A DNA stretch of 10,136 nt from Clostridiales bacterium (GTDB lineage: Bacteria > Bacillota > Clostridia > Oscillospirales > Oscillospiraceae), in the NCBI GenBank assembly GCA_021205375.1, contig JAJPXR010000154.1, forward strand, positions 1 through 10,136, in the 5' to 3' direction. Of this stretch, positions 5,081-10,136 are shown piece after piece (positions within the stretch are counted from its first letter, which is position 1; the number at the start of each line of letters is the position of its first letter). The notes under the pieces are model-generated. The model was not told the DNA's origin, ran no database searches, and was given only the letters and a program-made list of their open reading frames with translations. Both the position numbers and the translations under genes were made by a program.

Positions 5081-6280
5081 AACGTACTGGCTGTACACCG
5101 CCCCCGCCGCCTGCGCGAACAGCCTGGCCCCGGCCAGGGCTTCCTGGAGGGTGTTGCCGCTGGTGCCCACCTCCACCAGCAGGGAACCGGCGGTCAGGTG
5201 CTGGTTGAACCGCTGGCTGCGCAGGTCGATGTTTCGCGGCAGGGTGCCGTCCAGGGCTAACATGGCCCCCTGGAGCTTCAGGGCAAGGGTGAAGTTGTCC
5301 TCCCAGTTGGGGTGGGTCAGCCCGCCGTCGTTTGTCCCCACCACCAGCATCACCTGAGCCACCTGCTCCCCGTCGATGGTGGTGGTTTTGGCGTAGACGG
5401 TGCCGTCGCTGCCGATGAGGGCGTCCCGGTGAACGTCCAGCACCACCTGAATGGTGGGGTACTGCTCCAAATAGCTCTGCACTCCCGCCAAAGAGCGGCC
5501 ATAGGAGCCGCTGTAGCCGGGGTAATCGTAGGTGGTGGCGTCGTGGACCACGGAGAAGCCCAGTTCTTCAAAAACCGCCTTCATCTCCTCGCCCACCCGG
5601 ATCATGTTGTAATTTTCATCGGTGGTGCGGCTCTCGTCGCTCTCGACATATACATCGTCTCCGTCCATGGTGTAGGCTTCGGTGGCGTGGGTGTGCATAA
5701 TTAAAATCTGCGGCCCCTGGTCGGCGGGCTGGAGAGTCAGAGACGGTTCCGCCGCCCAGTCGTCCGCCACGCTGGGGTTCAGCCCCTCGGTGTGGTTGTC
5801 CACCTTGAGCTGGCTGGTTTTGATTTGGGAGAGGTCCAGGGTGATTTCCTCCGTTTCCGATTCCGGTTCGGATTCTGTTTCTTCTTCCGCTTCTGCCTCC
5901 GGCTCTGCTGACGCGGAGGCTGTTTCTGCTCCTTCGGCAGAATTGTCCCCTTCCTCATCCGCCGGGTCGGTCTCCGGGATGGGATCGGATTCCTTCTGCT
6001 CGTCCGTTGTATCCGCTTGCTGTGCCGCGCTGACCGCCTCCTTTTCCTGGGCCAGCACCGGGGACTGGTCCACCACCAGCTCCGCCCAGCCGTCCAGCAG
6101 GTCAGTCTCACTGTCTGCCTGTCCGAGCTGGTACTCCAGCAGACCGGTGACAATGGCTCCGCTGGAACAGAGGGCCGTTTTTGCGGCGTCCAGGTCAGCG
6201 GTGCGCCAGACCACCCAGAGGGTGGAGGCTGCCGCCGCCAGCGCCACCGCCCGGCGGGGAACGGTCACATGCTTCTTCAT
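5069..6280 (-). CDS. spoIIP: Stage II sporulation protein P, cell-wall hydrolase of the engulfment complex
   Basis: I chose the ATG at 6278-6280 because AGAGAGG (6289-6295) lies 8 bases upstream. A GTG three codons earlier is too close to it. The protein is 403 aa. It has a basic start (MKKHVTVPRR), a membrane segment at about 11-26, a very acidic Glu/Ser/Thr-rich linker (about 90-146), and the SpoIIP catalytic domain from about 190. Visible family motifs are ILIMHTHATEAY (192-203), VVLDVHRDA (279-287), VVGTNDGGLTHPNW (313-326), and LRSQRFNQHLTAGSLLVEVG (353-372). The His and Glu residues in these motifs are likely zinc ligands and catalytic residues. SpoIIP works with SpoIID and SpoIIM to degrade peptidoglycan during forespore engulfment. 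The final residues (VISS) are encoded within the intergenic repeat array. Confidence 0.95.
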   Translation of the reverse strand: MKKHVTVPRRAVALAAAASTLWVVWRTADLDAAKTALCSSGAIVTGLLEYQLGQADSETDLLDGWAELVVDQSPVLAQEKEAVSAAQQADTTDEQKESDPIPETDPADEEGDNSAEGAETASASAEPEAEAEEETESEPESETEEITLDLSQIKTSQLKVDNHTEGLNPSVADDWAAEPSLTLQPADQGPQILIMHTHATEAYTMDGDDVYVESDESRTTDENYNMIRVGEEMKAVFEELGFSVVHDATTYDYPGYSGSYGRSLAGVQSYLEQYPTIQVVLDVHRDALIGSDGTVYAKTTTIDGEQVAQVMLVVGTNDGGLTHPNWEDNFTLALKLQGAMLALDGTLPRNIDLRSQRFNQHLTAGSLLVEVGTSGNTLQEALAGARLFAQAAGAVYSQYVISS

Positions 6281-6423
6281 TCGTACCACCTCTCTGGACA
6301 GCCTATGTCCCGGCAGAGCAGAGTATGCCTGCGCGCCACTGTCCGGCGGCAGAGAGCCGCGTACTCTTTTTTACAAATGTATCGCAGGAAGGGGTTCGGA
6401 TGGTGTTTTCTTTGCGAATTTTC

Positions 6424-6452
6424 TTGACAGAGGGGTTCTATGGCGGTACAAT
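6424..6452 (+). promoter_or_regulatory. Promoter of rny
   Basis: TTGACA (6424-6429, exact consensus) and TACAAT (6447-6452) have a 17-base spacer. Transcription would start near 6459, giving a leader of about 210 nt. Confidence 0.82.
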
Positions 6453-6458
6453 AAACGT

Positions 6459-6668
6459 GGATTGTTTTGAAAAACAGATGACGCTGATTCTGGGCAGAAG
6501 TTATCTGGGGTTCAATGGCTTCGCTTTGCGTGGAACTGTCCGTGCAGGGCGATTTTTTGTTGCGCACACCGGAGGGGCGCGTCTCTCCCCTGTGCCAGCC
6601 TGACATTTCAACTGCGCAAAACAACACAAAGCTGATTCAAAATCTATTACAGGAGGTGTACAAAACTT
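6459..6668 (+). other. Long 5' untranslated leader of rny
   Basis: About 210 nt lie between the predicted start and the rny ATG. One clear structure is GCACA...GGGG pairing with CCCCTGTGC (6564-6595, with a 5-base bulge). I see no known riboswitch motif and no T-box. A 41-codon ATG frame from 6478 lacks a ribosome site and is not called. B. subtilis RNase Y controls its own mRNA (from memory), so the leader could be an autoregulatory target, but nothing here proves it. Confidence 0.5.
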
Positions 6669-8216
6669 ATGCTGCAAACGATAATTGTCGCAATCATTGT
6701 TGCAATTATCTGCGCTGTGGCTTTCTTCTTTGTGGGTTATCAATACCGCAAGAACGAGGCGGAGAAGGAAATTGGTTCCGCCGAGCAGGAGGCCACGCGC
6801 ATTTTAAATGAGGCCATCAAGGATGCCGAGAGCAAAAAGCGGGAGGCGTTGGTAGAGGCCCGGGAAGAGATCCACAAGGAGCGCAGCACCTACGAGCAGG
6901 AGGTGAAGGAGCGCCGCGCTGAGCTGACCAAGCAGGAGCGCCGCCTCCAGTCCAAGGAAGAGAACCTGGACCGGAAAACCGACGCCATCGAGCGCAAGGA
7001 CGAAAAGCTCCAGAACCGTCTGGCCGCCGCAGAGCGCACCAGAGAGGAGATTGAACAGATCAAGGCCAGCCAGCAGGAAACGCTGGAGCGCATCTCCGGC
7101 CTGACGGCGGAGGACGCCAAGGCGTACCTCATCCATCAGGTAGAGGACGATGTCACCCACGAGGAAGCTGTCAAAATCAAGGAAGTCAAGGCCAAGTTCA
7201 AGGACGAGGCCGAAACCTACGCGCGGGAGGCCATTTCCCTGGCCATCCAGCACTGCGCCGCCGATCAGGTGGCCGAGGTCGCCGTTTCGGTGGTGCCCCT
7301 GCCCAACGACGAGATGAAGGGCCGCATCATTGGTCGGGAGGGACGGAACATCCGCACCCTGGAGACCCTGACCGGCGCCGAACTCATCATCGACGACACG
7401 CCGGAGGCCATCACCATTTCCTGCTTCGACCCGGTCCGCCGGGAGATCACCCGCATCGCCCTGGAGCGCCTCATCGCCGACGGGCGCATCCACCCCGCCC
7501 GCATCGAGGAGATGGTGGAGAAGGCCAAGCGGGAGGTCGAGTCCGTCATCAAGGCCGAGGGTGAACGGGCCGTGTTCGAGACCAACATCCACGGTCTCCA
7601 CCCGGAGCTGGTCAAGCTGCTGGGTCGGATGCACTACCGCACCAGCTACGGTCAGAATGTGCTGAGCCACTCCATCGAGGTTTCCCACCTGGCCGGTCTG
7701 CTGGCCGCTGAGCTGGGGGCTGACGTGGCCACCGCCAAGCGCGCCGGCCTGCTCCACGACATCGGCAAGAGCGTGGACCACGAGATCGAGGGCAGCCATG
7801 TCCAGATCGGTGTGGACCTGGCCCGCCGGTACAAGGAAAACGAATATGTCGTCCATGCGATTGCCGCCCACCACAACGACGTGGAACCCCAGACCATCGT
7901 CGCCTGTCTGGTGCAGGCAGCGGACGCCATCTCCGCAGCCCGTCCCGGCGCCCGCCGGGAGAACGTGGAGAGCTACGTCAAACGCCTGGAGAAGCTGGAG
8001 GAGATCACTTCCTCCTTCAAGGGCGTCAGCAAGGCTTACGCGATCCAGGCCGGCCGCGAGGTCCGCGTCATGATCAAGCCGGAGGATGTCAGCGAGGACC
8101 AGATGACCATTTTGGCCCGGGACATCGCCAAGAAGATCGAGGACGAGCTGGAGTATCCCGGCCAGATCAAGGTGCATCTCATCCGGGAAGTCACCGCGGT
8201 GGAATACGCCAAGTGA
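6669..8216 (+). CDS. rny: Ribonuclease Y, membrane-anchored endoribonuclease
   Basis: The protein is 515 aa, close to the usual 515-520. The ATG at 6669 follows AGGAGGTG by 10 bases. The domain order is standard: an N-terminal membrane helix (about 4-23, TIIVAIIVAIICAVAFFFVG), a long charged coiled coil (about 27-150), a KH RNA-binding domain with GRIIGREGRNIR (218-229), and an HD metal-dependent domain with LLHDIGKSVDHE (361-372) and AIAAHHND (397-404). RNase Y starts mRNA decay by cleaving single-stranded AU-rich sites and acts with the degradosome-like network at the membrane. The sequence has no breaks. It is monocistronic as far as visible, with its own promoter and a structured region downstream. 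Confidence 0.98.
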   Translation: MLQTIIVAIIVAIICAVAFFFVGYQYRKNEAEKEIGSAEQEATRILNEAIKDAESKKREALVEAREEIHKERSTYEQEVKERRAELTKQERRLQSKEENLDRKTDAIERKDEKLQNRLAAAERTREEIEQIKASQQETLERISGLTAEDAKAYLIHQVEDDVTHEEAVKIKEVKAKFKDEAETYAREAISLAIQHCAADQVAEVAVSVVPLPNDEMKGRIIGREGRNIRTLETLTGAELIIDDTPEAITISCFDPVRREITRIALERLIADGRIHPARIEEMVEKAKREVESVIKAEGERAVFETNIHGLHPELVKLLGRMHYRTSYGQNVLSHSIEVSHLAGLLAAELGADVATAKRAGLLHDIGKSVDHEIEGSHVQIGVDLARRYKENEYVVHAIAAHHNDVEPQTIVACLVQAADAISAARPGARRENVESYVKRLEKLEEITSSFKGVSKAYAIQAGREVRVMIKPEDVSEDQMTILARDIAKKIEDELEYPGQIKVHLIREVTAVEYAK

Positions 8217-8234
8217 TCCAACACACAAACAAAA

Positions 8235-8270
8235 AAACGAGGCGGAGCGCTGCGGCGCTTCGCCTCTTGT
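8235..8270. repeat. 36-nt palindromic repeat, copy 1, after rny
   Basis: This unit contains the perfect 12-bp hairpin GAGGCGGAGCGC-TGCG-GCGCTTCGCCTC with one G-U pair (8239-8266), flanked by AAAC and TTGT. It is identical over 36 nt to copy 2 at 8510-8545. It lies 18 bases after the rny stop codon. On the plus strand only TTGTCAGATTTT follows, a weak T-tract. On the minus strand the stem is followed by GTTTTTTTGTTTG, a good intrinsic terminator, so it can stop transcription entering rny from the opposite side. Confidence 0.85.
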
Positions 8271-8308
8271 CAGATTTTCAAGGAACTCATATTCAAAAAT
8301 TAAGTGGC

Positions 8309-8509
8309 GCTAAAAGCTGCAAAAGCCCTCCGCAGGAGTTTTGTTGCGCAAGCAACAAAATAAAGTGCAATTCCGTGCTTTTAGCCGGGCGTGTACCGGC
8401 AAAAGCACACAGGGAGGCCCCAAACGTGCGCGCTTGCGCGTGCGCTGCTGGGGCCGCATTTTCGACCAAAATCCGTGATTTTGGTCGAGAGCCTGTCTGT
8501 GACAGGCTC
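8309..8509. repeat. Array of consecutive perfect hairpins between rny and the AraC-type gene
   Basis: In order: GCTAAAAGC (8309-8317) can pair with GCTTTTAGC (8377-8385). Inside that pair is TTTTGTTGC-GCAA-GCAACAAAA (8339-8360). Alternatively, 8376-8382 pairs with 8401-8407 around GCCGG/CCGGC (8384-8388 with 8396-8400). Then come GGCCCCA/TGGGGCC (8416-8422 with 8449-8455) enclosing CGCG-CTTG-CGCG (8429-8440), the 11-bp TCGACCAAAAT/ATTTTGGTCGA (8462-8488), and the 9-bp GAGCCTGTC-TGT-GACAGGCTC (8489-8509). There is no convincing ORF. The array is either a structured RNA or leader, or a cluster of small palindromic repeat elements. Confidence 0.8.
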
Positions 8510-8545
8510 AAACGAGGCGGAGCGCTGCGGCGCTTCGCCTCTTGT
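8510..8545. repeat. 36-nt palindromic repeat, copy 2, before the AraC-type gene
   Basis: The sequence is identical to 8235-8270, with the 12-bp hairpin at 8514-8541. It ends 35 bases before the ATG of the downstream gene and abuts the previous hairpin (8489-8509). No T-tract follows on the plus strand (TTGTGTTCCTTCGG), so it should not stop transcription towards the AraC-type gene. Confidence 0.85.
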
Positions 8546-8580
8546 GTTCCTTCGGTTTTCGTTTTGGGAAGGAGGTTCCT

Positions 8581-9432
8581 ATGTCCGTTCCCCTTTACGC
8601 GACCTTTCAGGAGCCGCTGCGCTCCGGGTTTCGCATCGCCTACCAGACCACCGGCGGCGGCTACCACCCCCTCCACTGGCATGACGAGCTGGAGATCCTC
8701 TACCACCTGAATGGGTTGAGCGACATCACCATCGACGGCAAGACGTACCCTCTGCGCAGCAAGCACATGGTCGTCATCGACTCCCGCCAGGTACACGGCA
8801 GCTATAACCATGAGCGCAACGCCATGTTTCTCCGTATCCACATCTCCAAGTCCTATATGGAAAAGTTTGTACCAGGATTGTCGCTGTACAGCATCCGCTG
8901 CACCCCGGACGACGTGAACGACGCCAACTTTGAGGACTACCTACAAATCTGCCTGCTGCTCCAGGAGTTGGTGCGGGCCTACAGCCGGGACGACGTCACT
9001 CTGCCCATGGAAACAGAGGGGTACGTTCTGCAAATCTTCTCCCGCATCATCCGGTGCTTTGGCTACCCCCAGCGGGAGGTGCCCACCGGCGTGGACGTGC
9101 TGACCACCGAGCGCATCCGCACCGTTATCACTTACGTGGAGGAGCATTTTCGGGAACCTATCGGCCTCCAGGAGGTGTCGGACCTGCTGGGGCTGGGCAA
9201 GGAAGCCTTTTGCCGGTTTTTCAAAAAGAATATGGGACAAACTTTTTTGCAGTATGTCAACGAGGTGCGGGCGGTCAACGCCTTTCAGGATTTGGAATAC
9301 ACTGACCTCCCCATTTCGGAGATCATGGAGCGCAACGGGTTTACCACGCAAAAGCTGTTCAACCGAACGTTCAAGGAAATCTACGGCTGTACCCCCTCCG
9401 CGGCCAGGAAAGAGGCAGCGAAAGAGAAATGA
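8581..9432 (+). CDS. AraC-family transcriptional regulator with an N-terminal cupin domain
   Basis: The ATG at 8581 is preceded by GGAAGGAGG, an excellent ribosome site. A frame extension back to 8542 runs into the repeat hairpin and is rejected. The protein is 283 aa. Residues 15-95 resemble the AraC ligand-binding cupin, with HWHDELEILYHLNG (32-45), GKTYPLRSKHMVVIDS (53-68) and a conserved VHGS (71-74). The C-terminal 100 residues hold the two helix-turn-helix units: IGLQEVSDLLGLGKEAFCRF (194-213) and LPISEIMERNGFTTQKLFNR (243-262), then the typical YGCTPSAAR ending. Such proteins often activate sugar or envelope-stress genes, but the ligand and targets cannot be read from this window. I see no good promoter in the hairpin-rich upstream region. 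Confidence 0.93.
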   Translation: MSVPLYATFQEPLRSGFRIAYQTTGGGYHPLHWHDELEILYHLNGLSDITIDGKTYPLRSKHMVVIDSRQVHGSYNHERNAMFLRIHISKSYMEKFVPGLSLYSIRCTPDDVNDANFEDYLQICLLLQELVRAYSRDDVTLPMETEGYVLQIFSRIIRCFGYPQREVPTGVDVLTTERIRTVITYVEEHFREPIGLQEVSDLLGLGKEAFCRFFKKNMGQTFLQYVNEVRAVNAFQDLEYTDLPISEIMERNGFTTQKLFNRTFKEIYGCTPSAARKEAAKEK

Positions 9433-9443
9433 GCAATTAGCAA

Positions 9444-9475
9444 TGTGCAATTATGAGGAAACCGGACATTGCACA
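9444..9475. repeat. Short inverted repeat after the AraC-type gene
   Basis: TGTGCAAT (9444-9451) is complementary to ATTGCACA (9468-9475). It overlaps an iterated GCAATTAGCAATGTGCAATT-like stretch that begins at the stop codon. It may be a weak terminator for the plus-strand gene, but no T-tract follows. Confidence 0.5.
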
Positions 9476-9489
9476 CCATCGAAAAAGTG

Positions 9490-9524
9490 AAAAAAGCAGA
9501 TCCGCCCCGCGCAATGCGGAGCGG
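9490..9524 (-). terminator. Minus-strand intrinsic terminator for the small-peptide cluster
   Basis: On the minus strand CCGCTCCGC and GCGGGGCGG pair perfectly (one G-U) around ATTGC (9502-9524). They are followed by ATCTGC and six T residues, then CACTTTTT. It faces the short minus-strand ORFs at 9738-10136. The MITE at 9560-9719 lies in between. Confidence 0.75.
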
Positions 9525-9559
9525 CTCCAGAGGGAACGGTTTATGCCAATTTTGCTTTA

Positions 9560-9719
9560 GGCAACACCGCACAATTAGAGCTGCGGCGTCTTGCGGCAAA
9601 TTTTCGCCATAACTGCGTTGCAAAAACTTGAAATCCACAAAGGATTCCTGCGTTTTTGCGTCTTGTTCTGACAAAAATTTTCTTCGCAATCCACTCTTGC
9701 TGAATTGTGTGGTGCCGCC
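9560..9719. mobile_element. 160-bp palindromic MITE with TTTA target duplication
   Basis: The ends GGCAACACCGCACAATT (9560-9576) and AATTGTGTGGTGCCGCC (9703-9719) are inverted repeats matching at 14 of 17 positions. TTTA flanks both sides directly (9556-9559 and 9720-9723). Most of the element is one long imperfect palindrome centred near 9640, around GAAATCC-ACAAA-GGATTCC. It encodes no transposase and no real ORF, so it would need to be moved by an element elsewhere in the genome. Confidence 0.8.
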
Positions 9720-9737
9720 TTTATGAAATCGCAGGCG

Positions 9738-9860
9738 TTACCGCCGCGTTTCTGTCAGGGCGCTGTAGTCCCAGTAGGGGTTGGTTCCGGCGGTGGCGGC
9801 GCTCAGGCCGTACAGCACCTGGTTTTCGCCCTTTTGGGGGAAGCCATGCAGAACATTCAC
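9738..9860 (-). CDS. Possible small peptide, 40 aa, related to the upstream peptides
   Basis: A GTG at 9858-9860, with a G-rich stretch (GGGGGG) 7 bases before it, opens a 40-codon frame that ends 18 bases before the MITE. The peptide has an SAATAGTNPYWDYSALTETRR-like end when read from residue 20; the segment SAATAGTN then DYSALTETRR loosely matches SANASTNG then DWKQIAQLKERK of the neighbouring peptide. It follows that gene by 34 bases on the same strand. It has no signal peptide, cysteines or membrane helix. It could be a diverged third copy, a degenerate remnant or chance. The weak start codon lowers my confidence. Confidence 0.4.
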   Translation of the reverse strand: MNVLHGFPQKGENQVLYGLSAATAGTNPYWDYSALTETRR

Positions 9861-9894
9861 AGACAAACCCCCCTTTTTCCCAATGAAGGCGGCC

Positions 9895-10026
9895 TTACTT
9901 CCGCTCCTTGAGCTGAGCGATCTGCTTCCAGTCGGAGGCAGTGCCGTTCGTGCTGGCGTTAGCGCTCATCACGGACGCCAAAATGTCATAGCGGTTCGCT
10001 TTCAGGTAGTTGCTAAACTTGCTCAT
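9895..10026 (-). CDS. Small peptide, 43 aa, tandem family of unknown function
   Basis: The ATG at 10024-10026 is preceded by TAGGAGTG with suitable spacing, so translation is likely. The peptide starts MSKFSNYLKANRYDILASVM, is rich in Ala, Ser and Asn in the middle, and ends SDWKQIAQLKERK. It has no cysteines, no signal sequence and no clear membrane helix. An amphipathic helix is likely at both ends. The gene upstream on the same strand ends with a matching motif (PDWKLMAEMREQK), so this is one of at least two tandem paralogues. I do not recognise the family. A peptide signal, a bacteriocin-like peptide without a leader, or a precursor of a modified peptide are all possible. None is shown by the sequence. 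Confidence 0.7.
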   Translation of the reverse strand: MSKFSNYLKANRYDILASVMSANASTNGTASDWKQIAQLKERK

Positions 10027-10074
10027 ATAAAACACTCCTATTCTAAACGGTTATTGTCTAATGGATGGGCAGAA

Positions 10075-10136
10075 TTACTTCTGCTCCCGCATCTCGGCCA
10101 TCAGCTTCCAGTCGGGAGCGGAGCCGGTCAGCATAG
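10075..10136 (-). CDS. C-terminal end of a paralogous small peptide (gene runs off the right edge)
   Basis: The last 20 codons of a minus-strand frame end at the TAA at 10075-10077. The readable end is MLTGSAPDWKLMAEMREQK. It matches the end of the 43-aa peptide 48 bases downstream in position and pattern: T/N-G-x-A-x-D-W-K, two hydrophobic residues, then a charged REQK or KERK tail. The start and true length lie outside the window. The matching ends on one strand are the main evidence that both frames are real genes. Confidence 0.6.
   Translation of the reverse strand, partial: MLTGSAPDWKLMAEMREQK

Noticed and set aside
6296..6420. Sigma-E type promoter for spoIIP
   Set aside because: SpoIIP genes are usually driven by mother-cell sigma-E. 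A CATACTCT string is present on the minus strand, but no convincing -35 partner at the right distance was found.
6478..6603. 41-codon ATG frame in the rny leader
   Set aside because: There is no Shine-Dalgarno before it and its composition is not protein-like. A leader peptide cannot be excluded but is unsupported.
6804..8228. Minus-strand 474-aa frame opposite rny
   Set aside because: It is a shadow ORF caused by GC-biased third codon positions of rny. It is rich in Leu, Gly, Asp and Val with no domain pattern.
8235..8545. Hairpin array considered as a CRISPR array
   Set aside because: Only two copies of one repeat are present, 239 bp apart. The sequences between are themselves palindromic and of unequal length, and no cas gene is seen.
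8542..8580. Earlier start for the AraC-family protein
   Set aside because: It would begin at the edge of the repeat hairpin. The ATG at 8581 has a GGAAGGAGG ribosome site and begins where family similarity starts.
9381..9689. Minus-strand 102-aa frame after the AraC-type gene
   Set aside because: It crosses the palindromic MITE and a terminator and has no ribosome site, so it is an artefact of the element.

Overview
This looks like chromosomal DNA of a GC-rich, spore-forming member of the Bacillota, most likely an Oscillospiraceae-type gut clostridium (inference). The reasons are a SpoIIP sporulation protein, RNase Y, a T-box-controlled hisS, vegetative -35/-10 promoters with 17-base spacers, and intergenic palindromic repeats typical of that group. 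The long genes are housekeeping. The unusual content lies between them.

Layout. Positions 1-660 (minus) hold the N-terminal 220 codons of histidyl-tRNA synthetase. Upstream of it are a roughly 200-bp MITE-like insertion (694-892), a complete T-box riboswitch with its terminator (893-1158), and its promoter (1163-1191). Positions 1214-1636 form a compact locus that fits a type I toxin-antitoxin module: a 28-codon single-helix membrane peptide on the plus strand, an mRNA whose two ends are complementary, an alternative hairpin over the Shine-Dalgarno sequence, and a consensus antisense promoter with a matching terminator. lepA (1736-3538, minus) follows. A helix-turn-helix regulator (3551-4264, minus) is its operon partner, and a hypothetical 146-aa gene (4452-4892, plus) diverges from that regulator.

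The hypothetical gene and spoIIP (5069-6280, minus) converge on an inverted array of TTAGC-type repeats that supplies the last codons of spoIIP. rny (6669-8216, plus) has a strong promoter and a leader of about 210 nt. Between rny and an AraC-family regulator (8581-9432, plus) lies about 300 bp of consecutive near-perfect hairpins, bracketed by two identical 36-nt copies of one palindrome.

The right end (9433-10136) holds a minus-strand terminator, a 160-bp palindromic MITE with a TTTA target duplication, and two or three short tandem minus-strand ORFs encoding related peptides of about 40 aa whose function I do not recognise.

Functional links. HisRS and LepA act in translation, RNase Y in mRNA decay, and SpoIIP in engulfment during sporulation. 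The strongest candidates for undescribed systems are the toxin-antitoxin locus, the tandem small-peptide genes, and the hairpin array between rny and the AraC-type gene. The T-box specifier loop also has an interesting overlap of an Asp and a His codon.
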